Positions 9,806 through 19,451 of a stretch of 64,000 nt of DNA are shown one piece after another. The stretch is from Ostreococcus mediterraneus (lineage: Eukaryota > Chlorophyta > Mamiellophyceae > Mamiellales > Bathycoccaceae), in assembly GCA_012295225.1 (NCBI GenBank), contig WMKK01000004.1, positions 292,759 to 356,758 on the forward strand. Reading direction: 5' to 3'. The position numbers were made by a program, and so were the translations under genes. Position 1 is the first letter of the stretch; the number at the start of each line of letters is the position of its first letter. The notes below the pieces were generated by a model. The model did not search any database. It was given only the letters and a program-made list of their open reading frames with translations, and was not told the origin of the DNA.

Positions 9806-11092
9806 TTAAAATATGAGTCTTACATCAAATCTGAGCTTGCACTGAAGCCAAGCACTTTCAATTTTCACAAAACCGTTATAGAAACCCTGAAACATGTTGC
9901 TTGGTGCGCGTTCCACAACTTCTGCACTTTTGTAATTATCTAGTCTCATATACTTGAAACGTTGAGTACAGAGCAAATACTGTTCGTAATTGTTGCATGA
10001 ACCGATTATATTTGCCGTTCTGTTTGACGCTGAGCGTGCGACAAACATATTTAGCACATCAAACTCTTGTAAACTGGAAAAACAGTTTCCACATAGTGAA
10101 TCAGGTGTGATACGCGTAAGATTTTGAATGGAATATTTCCACAGCGGCCCTTGCGCTAAAGTATGTTTTGATAAAATATTCATAAGTTGACCTTTCTGCT
10201 CGGAATTACCCATGGCCAGTATCAGATCAATTTCATGGGCACTTGTTGGGTAAGTTTTCATTATGTCGTCATATATTAGTTTCTGCAACTGACCGGCCCA
10301 TTTGATTTTCGATACCCTGATAAGAAAATAAAGTAGGAAGGTGAGAGAATCTGCGTTTTGTTTCTTTGCGGCTGTGTAGACACCAGCTGCGATAGAGCCA
10401 TCTCTGGCACTCAAAGAAGACATACCAAGCCTAGACTGAGCTGTTGCTTCTGATTTTGAACTCTCTGTGTGAACTGTTTCATTCTCGTGTCGAGTGTTTA
10501 ATATACTTTGCCGATTCCGAATCCTTTCCGTATACTTAAGTTCGAACTCGAAATACTCGCGCCAAAGTGCTTGAGTACCTGAGCATGCTCTTAGGCCGCG
10601 GTGAAGAAGAGTTCTGGCTCCGGAAGGATTCACCTGTGCATGGAACTCCCACGACGCGGCGAACGCCCACAGGCCACCAGAGCCTGGATTGAACCGCAAC
10701 GCCTGAACTAGAGCGCGCGAAATAAGCTTGTGCGCCCCCTTTCTCGTAGAGTAGCGTAGAAGTGACATCCAGAGCTCCAGGTCATCATGAAACCTTGCAA
10801 GCCCGCGTTTATATATACTGAAAATTAAGCCCGTAAAAGGGTTGAACTTAGTTGAGCTCGATTCAACCTTCCCCTCTCTTTGCTTTCGCTTATAGTGCAA
10901 TAATTCTAAATTTTGGGCAAATGCCGCGTACGCCAAAATTATTCCAGCGCCACTTCGTTTGCTGCTCAGTTTAAGCTCATACCCAGAAAGCTTTAGGAAA
11001 ATTGCTTTTAGTGCTCCAGTGTTGTACAAACCGCTCTTCTCCAACAATTCTAACCTTTTCAAATGCTGCTCGAAACGGTTCGCGCGTTTCAT
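9806..11092 (-). CDS. UTP6: UTP6, U3 snoRNP (SSU processome) HAT-repeat protein
   Basis: 428 residues without introns. The N-terminus follows the UTP6 pattern: a helical start, LELLEKSGLYNTGALKAIF, then HAT (half-a-TPR) repeats such as IYKRGLARFHDDLELWMSLL, ALRFNPGSGGLWAFAASWEF and ARTLLHRGLRACSGTQALW ending in EYFEFELKY. UTP6 is part of the UtpB module that acts on the 35S pre-rRNA in the nucleolus. The C-terminal half is less conserved, and the protein is somewhat shorter than in animals. Tandem with nothing; 67 bp after RPB3 on the opposite strand. Confidence 0.85.
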   Translation of the reverse strand: MKRANRFEQHLKRLELLEKSGLYNTGALKAIFLKLSGYELKLSSKRSGAGIILAYAAFAQNLELLHYKRKQREGKVESSSTKFNPFTGLIFSIYKRGLARFHDDLELWMSLLRYSTRKGAHKLISRALVQALRFNPGSGGLWAFAASWEFHAQVNPSGARTLLHRGLRACSGTQALWREYFEFELKYTERIRNRQSILNTRHENETVHTESSKSEATAQSRLGMSSLSARDGSIAAGVYTAAKKQNADSLTFLLYFLIRVSKIKWAGQLQKLIYDDIMKTYPTSAHEIDLILAMGNSEQKGQLMNILSKHTLAQGPLWKYSIQNLTRITPDSLCGNCFSSLQEFDVLNMFVARSASNRTANIIGSCNNYEQYLLCTQRFKYMRLDNYKSAEVVERAPSNMFQGFYNGFVKIESAWLQCKLRFDVRLIF

Positions 11093-11202
11093 GGGTATTG
11101 ACTTCTAAGTTCTTGAGTTGTGAGGCGCCTCTTCTCAACTTCTCATTCACCGAACTGGAGTCTAAGTGAACGCCGCCAGACAGTCTCTTCAGAACCTGAC
11201 AT

Positions 11203-11209
11203 ATAAATC
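11203..11209 (+). promoter_or_regulatory. TATA-like box upstream of the permuted tRNA
   Basis: TATAAAT lies about 40 bases before the 3' half of the permuted tRNA-Leu, a sensible place for a pol III TATA element. Inference from position and sequence only. Confidence 0.45.
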
Positions 11210-11248
11210 AGATGTCCGCGCCTCGTTCGATACTGTAAAGGCAAACTA

Positions 11249-11357
11249 CCCACTGCACAATGTGCGCATGGGTTCGAACCCCATTCCTGGCACGTACAGT
11301 ACGCTGTGTGTTTATTTAGCCAGGATGCCCGAGTGGTCTAAGGGGGTGGATTTAAGA
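11249..11357 (+). tRNA. Circularly permuted tRNA-Leu(UAA)
   Basis: The 3' half comes first. It has 3' anticodon-stem strand CCCAC (11249-11253), a variable arm built on GCACAATGTGC, T arm ATGGG-TTCGAAC-CCCAT (11268-11284), acceptor strand TCCTGGC and discriminator A (11292). After 26 intervening bases (11293-11318) comes the 5' half: acceptor GCCAGGA (11319-11325), TG, D arm CCC-GAGTGGTCTAAG-GGG, stem GTGGA and loop TTTAAGA (11351-11357) with anticodon TAA. GCCAGGA pairs perfectly with TCCTGGC, and the long variable arm is that of leucine tRNA. No normally ordered copy exists nearby. The lowest anticodon pair would be A-C, so the exact join in the loop is uncertain. No CCA is encoded. Permuted tRNAs are known from Cyanidioschyzon, some prasinophytes and a chlorarachniophyte nucleomorph. 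Confidence 0.82.
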
Positions 11358-11408
11358 AGAAGAAAACGTATGTAGCTCACAAAGGGCAACGTCTATTTCG
11401 CGTCCACA

Positions 11409-11415
11409 TTTTTTT
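11409..11415 (+). terminator. Pol III T-run after the permuted tRNA
   Basis: Seven T in a row about 50 bases after the 5' half, as expected for RNA polymerase III termination of the permuted precursor. Confidence 0.55.
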
Positions 11416-11570
11416 CAAAAGAAAAATAACAACTAGTGTCAAAAGTGTGCACACTACACATACACATGTATACACCTCGAAAGGATGGGACAAAAACTAA
11501 AATAAAACGCGGCTTCGGGCGGTGACAATTACTCCTCGCCCGGCCAAAAAACCCCTCCTAGCGCGTGGAA

Positions 11571-12695
11571 ATGTACCCTCGCAGTTCTCACATCGGTAGC
11601 CTTACTCAGAAGAACTTGATTTCCAACCGATCAATACGAGCATTTCGAGGTTGTAGCAGAGCTTCAATAGGTAATCCACAGGTTCAAGCGCGCTCTAGTA
11701 CATCGAGTACAACGACAAAGATGAATACCATCCTTGCCGCTGACATCGGCGGTACAAACGCACGTTTCACGATTTGGAATCGTGACGCCGCAGGCGATGA
11801 TAAACTCATATTTACTCGCAGCTACAAAACTGAAGACTATAGTACATTCGAACTCTGTTATGAGCAGTTCATGGTGGACTCAGAGTTGAGGCAACTTGAT
11901 TCTGTATGCTTGGCAGTCGCAGGGGTTGTACAAAGTAATAGGTCAAACCTGACCAACTTGGGCTGGATAGTAGATGGGGATAAAATGAAATCACTCTACC
12001 ATATCCCTATGGTTTGCGTCATAAATGATTTTGAAGCAGTCGGGTACGGGATATTTGAACTAGCAAAAGATGATATTCTAACCCTTCACTCGCCGGAAAA
12101 AGACGCATCGGGGCCTATTGCAATCTTGGGACCAGGAACCGGACTTGGTGAGGCATTCCTCATATGGGATGTTAGTACAAGTCGATACATCGTTCATGCC
12201 ACAGAGGGTTCACATGCAGACTTCGCGGCGCGGGGTCAGATACAGCACGAACTATGCCTGTGGGTTGAGGAAGAGTTTAAGGAATGCGAAGTCGAACAAG
12301 TATGCTCTGGACCCGGTATCGTTCGAATATATAAGTTTCTTCAGCATAAGTTCAATGTAGGACTTCCAGATCGAACACCAGCACAGATAAGTGCCGAAGC
12401 AGTCTCTGGGAAATGTACTTTTTGTGAACAAGCGGTCGCCATATTTTTAGATATTTTGGGCGCCGAAGCAGCAAATTTAGGTATGAAATGTCTAGCAACT
12501 GGTGGCGTGTACATCGCTGGTGGTATCCCTGCAAAGATGAGAGGTATCTTACAAGAGAGCGGGTTAGTTGCGTCTTTCTTACGACCCGGAGCCAAATTCC
12601 ATGAGATACGTAAGTCTTTTCCACTGCATGTTGTACTTGATCCGGACGTTGGTCTACTCGGCTCCAAGGTTGTTGCTTTTAATGCGCTTATTTGA
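11571..12695 (+). CDS. glk: Bacterial-type glucokinase (Glk family), probably plastid-targeted
   Basis: 374 residues. The first ~50 are rich in Ser, Thr and Arg with few acids, as in a plastid transit peptide; the catalytic core starts at an internal Met with ILAADIGGTNARFTIW, the phosphate-1 motif. NDFEAVGYG supplies the catalytic Asp, and GPGTGLGEAFL binds substrate and nucleotide. CSGPGIVRIY and GGVYIAGGIPAKM follow as in E. coli Glk (321 residues). The enzyme phosphorylates glucose to glucose-6-phosphate. It is not a hexokinase of the eukaryotic type, so it is of bacterial, perhaps cyanobacterial, descent. Alone on its strand after the tRNA. Confidence 0.9.
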   Translation: MYPRSSHIGSLTQKNLISNRSIRAFRGCSRASIGNPQVQARSSTSSTTTKMNTILAADIGGTNARFTIWNRDAAGDDKLIFTRSYKTEDYSTFELCYEQFMVDSELRQLDSVCLAVAGVVQSNRSNLTNLGWIVDGDKMKSLYHIPMVCVINDFEAVGYGIFELAKDDILTLHSPEKDASGPIAILGPGTGLGEAFLIWDVSTSRYIVHATEGSHADFAARGQIQHELCLWVEEEFKECEVEQVCSGPGIVRIYKFLQHKFNVGLPDRTPAQISAEAVSGKCTFCEQAVAIFLDILGAEAANLGMKCLATGGVYIAGGIPAKMRGILQESGLVASFLRPGAKFHEIRKSFPLHVVLDPDVGLLGSKVVAFNALI

Positions 12696-13072
12696 CCATA
12701 GCTCACCGCATGCCTTGCCATGCGTTTCAGCCATGCGTTTCATGCCGTTTCGTGCTAGATTTCCTAAGCTAGAGTTCCAACGCATTCGTGGAAAAGAAAA
12801 GAAACCATAAATCAGATGTTGGAACTCGAATGACCTACAAGATAGCCACGCCTAAATATATCGGTATCTTTTCGAGTCTCGAGTCTCGAACAGATATCGA
12901 TTACCCGACTACGTCTAGGAGATCGAATCGTCGTCGGTGCTTTTTTGGTTTAGAGACGTTGGTGTCCTCTCTGTGTAATTTATAACAGTCATGTTGGGTT
13001 ACGTTCGATGAAGATTATACGGACGATTAATGGCGTCTTCATTACAACGAGTTTTCACATGTAACGTATGCG
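12696..13072. other. Intergenic stretch, no gene seen
   Basis: It holds a tandem TCGAGTC repeat near 12870-12890 and the phrase TAGCCACGCC near 12843, which resembles the end of the transposon starting at 13081 and may be a remnant of another copy. No coding signal. Confidence 0.35.
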
Positions 13073-13195
13073 TTTCTACAGGGCGTGGCTAAATCTCATG
13101 CCGAATCAACTTTTTATCGAACATGTGTGCTATATTTAACATCTATTTATGTCTGTCAAATAATATGAAATGCGCCTTAATACAATTACATAATT

Positions 13196-15187
13196 GTAAC
13201 CTAGGCAGTTTACTGCTGGGTTACCAGGACACGGATATCAAAAACTTCGCTATAAAAACGCCCGACAGGCGCCGCCTCACAACCACACGCGCCAAGATCA
13301 CGCACACTCAACAACAATGTGTTTTTAACACCTTGTGCAAAGTTCTAGCGCCGCGCGTCGCGCGTCGACGACGACAAGTGACTAATTCAAAACGCGTTAA
13401 TTAGTCCCTGTTTTTGAGTCACGAATTGGTCAAGGGTAATCGATTTTTCCACGCGTCGTGGTACACGAGAGCATGTATAGACGTGTTGAGCCTTTCAAAC
13501 GCGTCATGTTTTACACAGCAACTTTTCGTTTTTCGTCTTTCGTGCTCTGAGTCGACCGTAAAGTGAGATCTCATGCATCCAATTGATTCTGTTGGGCCAA
13601 GGCGCGCGCGCATGCGCCGTTACACGCGTCAGGACGTTCCTGATGTAGCGGTTTATGTCTTATAGATACATATGTTACACAAACATGTCAATTGTCAGTC
13701 ACATGTTGTTGCTACAGTGATACAGTTAAGATACAATCGTTTACGTGCGTCAGCGTTCACGTGTGTTGCTCCAGAGTCACACGACGGCTATCGATGTGCT
13801 GGAGTAGTTCGTTTTCTAAGATGTACCAATCCAATTCTGGCCAGCAATTTCGTGAAGTACTATGACACTTCACACCTTTCCAAGGAAATTCCTTTGTTTT
13901 CCGATTTCAGTGTTGTGTAACTGTGGTGCGTTCACCTTTGCGTCGAACAACGCAACGCAGCGCGGTGCGTCCATTTCTGTAAAAACAGATGACGGCTACT
14001 CGTGTTGCATTCAAACTTGGTTGAACGTGTTGCGCGCAAACAAGAACGACAACTTTCTATGCACTGTAATGTGATATACATCGACATTTGAATCATCATC
14101 CGGGTATTTCCCCATGCGCGTCCGCGGCTTCAAACATGGCGCTCTCTGACCTCTCACGAACCGTGAGTCCATGCGCATAATAACATCCAAGACGTGAAAG
14201 AGGAACGTATTTTGATCTCGCGTCGAGCGGCATTGTGCGCACGCCCACACGTGTTTTGAAGTGCTCCAGGCCCTGTCTTTCGTGGCGAAGAACTTCCCAA
14301 AGTAGAGCACTTGTTGCAGTCTTCTCCTGCTGTCTTTACGTTCAATGACGAACTTCCAAAAAGCGTAGTAAATCTAGTCCACATCGATGACGACGTGTGG
14401 TTAATACCTAGTGACATACCAGCCTCGTTTAACTCCGTCACCTTCGTACCTGCAAATATACGCCCGCCTGACATGTGCAGTGTGCGCTGCAACGTTTTCC
14501 ACGCACTGATTCAACTGGAAGTCTCGTATTGCTCTTAAGTGCTCCACAGACATATCTTCGTCCTCGTTTGTCAATGTCACCTTTAGTGGATCCACAACCT
14601 TCGCTGCCCACTAACGACTTCAACGCGTGCAATACATCGCGGTAAGGTTCATGCAGTCCTCGTTCTATTCGCGTACCAGCACTTGTGCGAATCGACAACA
14701 TCAGTGATTCCTGGTCATGATAAACGACTATGACATTTGTTCGTTATCGATCCTTAGCGTTCAGCGTGGTTCCGCTTACTGTGGCGCCAGTCCGTGGCGT
14801 GCTGTGCCGTGGCAGACTACCCACCGTTAGTTGAAGCTGGCGAACTAGACCTTGAGCGTGTCAAGGTCGGTCAAACCGTTTGACCATACAAACGCATGCG
14901 CGCATCGCATCCTTGGGCAACTGCGAAAAGCTGTCGATTGAAACGTCCAGAGACGTGAATAGTTTACATTTATGGCGCACAGAGTGCGTTTGTCAACACC
15001 TTACACGACGTCTTATGCCGTCGTCGCTTCAGTCGTCGGCGTTACGAGCTTTCCATCCCTCGTATTTTGGATACACGCAAGCCTTGTTATTCATGAACAA
15101 GGTGTTGATGATGATATCAGACGAGTTCGTCGCGTGTTCACGATATTCAAAAACGTATAGAACTATCAGAGTCGTCGCCTAGGTTAC
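13196..15187. mobile_element. Nested insertion inside the composite transposon
   Basis: This 1992-bp block is missing from the related element near 63200, where the flanking sequence runs on almost continuously. Its ends are an 11-bp inverted repeat, GTAACCTAGGC at 13196 and GCCTAGGTTAC at 15177-15187. Several minus-strand frames between 13400 and 14700 have protein-like composition, including a Cys-rich stretch near 14230, but no family could be named and the frame is not intact. A target duplication could not be settled. Confidence 0.55.
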
Positions 15188-15611
15188 CCCCGTAAGGCAT
15201 TATTATATGCCGTCTATAAGCAATTATCTCTCCGAACCATTCCGCCGAATCGTGGGTGGATGATTTTTCGTTTCAGTGAAAGAGTGTTCTCGAGTTAAAC
15301 TATTGCACTTTACAGAGTTCATGTCCGGCCGGTTTCCGACTTCGGACGTGGTTTACCTTGTGAAAATTCGTGAAAAACTCTTCTTGTGGCGAAAACGAGT
15401 GAATCAGACGTTAACGACCACTCGCCACGATGGATGACCGCCCGAAAACGATGGTATACTGTCCACGTGAGATGAATCAGGCAGTTTTGCGTCATGGAAT
15501 CGCTCAGACGTGCGCCCATTATATTCGACATCACGAAGTTGTCCTTCCTTTGAGACCAGAAACTCAAATTCTCTAAACCCTGTATAGGGTTTAGTTAGGG
15601 TTTAGCTAAAC

Positions 15612-16742
15612 TGGTAGCGCTGACGCGCGTGACTGGACGAGTCGAATGAATTGAGAAAAAACGTCGTATGTACGTACTTGTGTGATAAGTACATTCATAG
15701 TGTATATCCATAGTTCTTTTGCAGTATTTATTACGCGTAGGCGTGATGCAACTGGAGCTCGATACTGAAGACTGCGTGAACGTGATGTTAAAAGTGCATT
15801 TGCAGCAAGCGCGTTTGGAGTTGCACGCACTGTGAAGAGTGGTAAACCGATGGTAGCATTATATATCAAAACGATATCATAGCAACTTCAACGAACCCAC
15901 GTGGATTTGCGTTCAGCGTATTCGTCCATGAGCTTATGAGCGTGTTGCTTCGTCACGGCGGCGGCGGCGGCGTATTTGCTGACATCGATGTCGGCGTCGG
16001 CGTCGATCGCTTCCATGACGTGAATCATGGCAGCGGCGACGGCGCCCGAAGTGACTTAACTGAAAGGCATGGTGAGCACAGGCATGGTGAGGAAAGCTTT
16101 CTTGGCGTCTTTGAGATTGCCTGTTGTGTGCGTTGCGAATACGACGATGGCTTGTGCGACGCGGACGATGTGTGTCGGTGGTATGCTTTGGACAATAGCT
16201 TGGATAACAGCCGCAAGTGGTCGCTGCTGAGACGTACGGCGCTGCGTTTTACAGCTTCTTTTAACGCCTTGAGCGTTACTTCTTGTGTCTTCTTTGGATC
16301 CGCGGCGTGTTCCTCTAAGTTGGACGGCAACGCATCACCACGTCGCGACATAGTTGACGAAGGCGTTGACGGCGGCGTCTGGGTTGGCGCCTGCGTATAT
16401 GTTTGTTGTGGTTTTACGAGTTATAGTCTTGCCAACGGCAGCATGTTTTCACGATGTGTGGTGCGTCATGGTGTCAGAGTACGTTGCGATGGATGTGTGT
16501 GTGCGAATGCGAAACGTCGGACGACAACTAGCTAGCGAACTAGAAGCGTCGTAATATCGATGTAAACCCTCTATTAGTGGGCGCAGGTCGCAGGGGAGGG
16601 GGGGGTGAGTGACGAGTCATAATTGGCGGAGTGGTTCTAAACCCTATGGGGGGACTCATCGACCAATTATAATTCAAAAAGTTGCTAAACCCTGATCCGG
16701 GGTAGGGTACCTAGACGTAGACGAGCCTTCGGCTCGTCCAGA
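15612..16742. mobile_element. Second block unique to the composite transposon
   Basis: Absent from the sister copy at 62241-63331. It contains a minus-strand coding-like run (15930-16350) rich in Ala, Asp, Lys and Ser, with a segment reading VMEAIDADADIDVSKYAAA. A perfect hairpin GACGAGCC-TTC-GGCTCGTC (16720-16738) lies near its right border. It may be cargo or another insertion; no family recognised. Confidence 0.4.
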
Positions 16743-17356
16743 CCCTACATATGTTCATCGACGCCAAATGCTCGTCGACACGCATCGATCCGATGTTCGC
16801 GCCACAGCAGATGCTCAAATCATGCGCAGGAAGCGTTTCACATACGCGCTGCTCGACGGTAAGCGTGTTTGATCTTCGAATGATGTCGACATTCACGAAT
16901 GCTAAACCCTAACTAGGGTTTGGCCAAACCCTAGCTAGGGTTCGGAGCGTCTTGTGACAAGTCCATTCGTGTCAGCACCAGACGAGAGTTGCAACGTTGA
17001 TGGCGCGCGTTGTCGGCAAATCGGCACTATGGAAGTCCTTGATTCCCCGAGAGCAGGTGTATTGTCATCGTTTCAAGTGTTTCTGCTGTAATCATCGTCG
17101 CTTCGTCATCCATGTCGCTTCGTTTCACACCCTGGTGTCGCTGCTGTTGTTTTTCACAAATTTTCACAAGGTGAAAACACCCGAAAGTGGCTCCACGTCC
17201 GGGGAGTCCCAAAGAAGCGTTGAGTCAGGAACGGTGGTGTTTTCGGTCTTTTATGGCGTTTTTATATTTTTACACGAACTTAACTGTTTCTAATATACGA
17301 TCATTATTTCGATAAAAAGTTGATTCGGCATGAGATTTAGCCACGCCCTTTCTACA

Positions 17357-17977
17357 CATGATGTTACCATTTATGTCTAGAATATACATATAAACATTCT
17401 TGTAGTATTATACGATATTCATATTATAGGAGTAGAAGGTCTAATACTTACGTGTATTATCTGACAAGTCACGTTTATTGCAATAGTCTTCTGTGTTTTT
17501 AAATGTTGATAATTCGCGTTGCGTCGTGATATCTGAAAAGTGCTTACAAAGTGTGCATAAGAGTAATTTCAACCAATATTAGACGGAATTACACGATATT
17601 ACGCGATTTTGCTTATTAGCCATGGAAAAACTTTTCCCCAGGGAGATTCTAGTATTCGGGACTGGAATCGTCTAGATGCCGCGGTACCGGCACACCCCGT
17701 ACACATGCGTATTCTGTAATTCTGTACTCAGTGTAGAATTGTCCGAGAATTGCACCAGTGCACTGCACTGGTGCATTGATAGTAGTATATTGACCATATT
17801 ACTTGGATGGGCTTCGAACAGCTATCTACGTCGGTACGTACCCACGAAAGGCAAAAATTGACGAGCCATGAGCAACACACTGGAGAGGGTGAAACGTCGG
17901 AACACGTTGCTCGCGGCAGCGAAGCCGGAAGTCGCTTGATTACCTGAAGTAGTTCTGTTCGAGGCTTAGAGTGCATC
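17357..17977. repeat. Repeat-bearing intergenic region before LTV1
   Basis: The stretch from 17497 to about 17580 (ATAATTCGCGTTGCGTCGTG onward) recurs inverted at about 63355-63430, next to the other member of the same transposon family. An AATTACACGATATTACGCG phrase at 17585 recurs near 46010, 58395 and 61260. A near-perfect palindrome of two 12-bp arms (TGCACCAGTGCA) is at about 17753-17777. No gene. Confidence 0.45.
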
Positions 17978-19315
17978 ATGCGAAAAAAGAAGTTCATCAC
18001 TGGTTCAGCTGCAAAGTATTGCTTACTCCCAAGGCAGGAGATACAACCTGAGCCGTCAAGTGGGGGTCACACATGGTTAAGAACCGACTTGAATGTAGAC
18101 TTTAAGCCGTTTGCTGCGGAAGATGGCGACGACCTACCGCATGAGTCTCTTCTAGCGGGGATTCTCCTCAAACCAGAGGGGTCAAGCCGCATGGGTACGA
18201 CAGATGATCTCACCGAAGAAGTTAATGAAGAACATTTCCTCAGAACTATAGGTACTGACCCCACAGCTGTGTTTGTTAGTGCAACTGGTAGCACGGGAAA
18301 TTCTTTGAGCATCAATTTGCCCACATCAAATGATACCAAGAATACTTCACTAGGATCTTCTGAGACCGAAGAAGTAAGCTCTGAGGTTCAAGCTATTGCG
18401 TCAAGCTTCCAGGAGATAGAGTCAACCCCTTCAGACGACGACTACACTGATGAATATGATGATTTCTTTCATCAAATAATCCAAGGACCGAAATTGAAAG
18501 TTCCAGAGTCGCGTACAAAGAGTGTTCAATTAGTCCGCTCAAATTTACTTAAGATAAACGAGGGCATTGTTGCAACTAGTGAGGACAAAATGTTTGATAA
18601 ACTTGTTCAAAGTTATGCTGACGTGAATACCAAAGACGAAACCTCAGTGGTGCCCCGAGAAAATTATGATGACTTAGATGTCCTCACCACCGTACTGAAA
18701 ACTACTGAGAATGACGAAGTTGCCGAGAGACTTGCAGCGATTCGTGTCACTGGCAAGCAGGTATGCAAAGGTTCTATAAATATCAATCCGACCGCAGAAG
18801 TGCCAGGCTCGTGTCAAAATTTGTCACACTTAAGTGACTCTTACGTGCCGAACGTTCGTTCAAAGTGGGATTGCGAATCTGTTGTGAGTATGTACTCATG
18901 TATAGAGCATCATCCACGGCTACTTTCTTCTTCTGGCTTTCGGCCAAGTGCGAAACCACTTAAGTGCTCACTTTCAGGAAGCGGACAATCCAAATCAATT
19001 TCTCCAGATAACGCAGGTCTTAAATCATGCCATACGTCTAACCGCGAAGATAATCAAAATTCCACCTATTCAGTAGATTTGCCGGCGATATCGCCAGCAA
19101 ATCAGGAGTATGACTGTATGTGGAGACATAATATAAGCCGTAAAGGAGAGACAAAAGAGGAGAAAAAAGAGCGGAAGGCGGCCGTAAAAGCTGGTCGTAA
19201 ACAAGCTCGGAGTAGCAAAAAGCATGTTAAGAGCGCTTTCAAGAAAGAAGAGGTGGCACTGAGGCAAATCTCTGATCACATCCCATTGAAGTGCTCTGTA
19301 GTGAATCTAACGTGA
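17978..19315 (+). CDS. LTV1: LTV1, 40S ribosomal subunit assembly factor
   Basis: 445 residues without introns. The start MRKKKFITGSAAKYCLLPRQ matches the LTV1 N-terminus. The middle is acidic and disordered with a DDDYTDEYDDFFHQII segment. The LTV1 core motif appears as WDCESVVSMYSCIEHHPRLL, and the end is the family's basic helix, RKGETKEEKKERKAAVKAGR. LTV1 helps place uS3, eS10 and uS10 on the head of the small subunit and leaves after phosphorylation by casein kinase 1. Length is like the yeast protein (463). Convergent with the transporter on the other strand, 136 bp between stops. Confidence 0.9.
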   Translation: MRKKKFITGSAAKYCLLPRQEIQPEPSSGGHTWLRTDLNVDFKPFAAEDGDDLPHESLLAGILLKPEGSSRMGTTDDLTEEVNEEHFLRTIGTDPTAVFVSATGSTGNSLSINLPTSNDTKNTSLGSSETEEVSSEVQAIASSFQEIESTPSDDDYTDEYDDFFHQIIQGPKLKVPESRTKSVQLVRSNLLKINEGIVATSEDKMFDKLVQSYADVNTKDETSVVPRENYDDLDVLTTVLKTTENDEVAERLAAIRVTGKQVCKGSININPTAEVPGSCQNLSHLSDSYVPNVRSKWDCESVVSMYSCIEHHPRLLSSSGFRPSAKPLKCSLSGSGQSKSISPDNAGLKSCHTSNREDNQNSTYSVDLPAISPANQEYDCMWRHNISRKGETKEEKKERKAAVKAGRKQARSSKKHVKSAFKKEEVALRQISDHIPLKCSVVNLT

Positions 19316-19451
19316 AGGATCTTGTGCTTACAGTTGTCCACACACTTAGTTGTAGTTTAGTTGTCTTGTTTGTTTATTAAATCGTCACTTGATCACTCAA
19401 ATGTGTTCTTGTTCCCTTTTCAAAAATCGTAGGGTGACTACTTTCATCTTC

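Larger units (their letters stand above)
13073..17356. mobile_element. Composite TIR DNA transposon with 8-bp target duplication
   Basis: The outer element is 13081-17348. Both ends begin GGGCGTGGCTAAATCTCATG going inward, with about 40 bp of matching inverted repeat, and the octamer TTTCTACA lies directly outside each end (13073-13080, 17349-17356). An 8-bp duplication fits Mutator-like or hAT-type elements; the nTnnnnAn pattern of hAT targets is not met. Compared with the related copy at 62241-63331, this one carries two extra blocks (13196-15187 and about 15612-16742). Subterminal DNA shares a GTGTTTTCACCTTG..GAAAATT motif with the 1652 and 57828 elements. Telomere-like AAACCCT/AGGGTTT pairs occur inside. 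No intact transposase is seen. Confidence 0.8.

Noticed and set aside
15319-15567. 82-codon frame that recurs at 62860-63108
   Set aside because: Shared DNA of the same transposon family; no sign of selection on the protein.
13073-17356. hAT classification of the 8-bp duplication element
   Set aside because: The target does not match the nTnnnnAn hAT pattern and the ends do not start CAGGG; Mutator-like kinship through the shared subterminal block is more likely but unproven.
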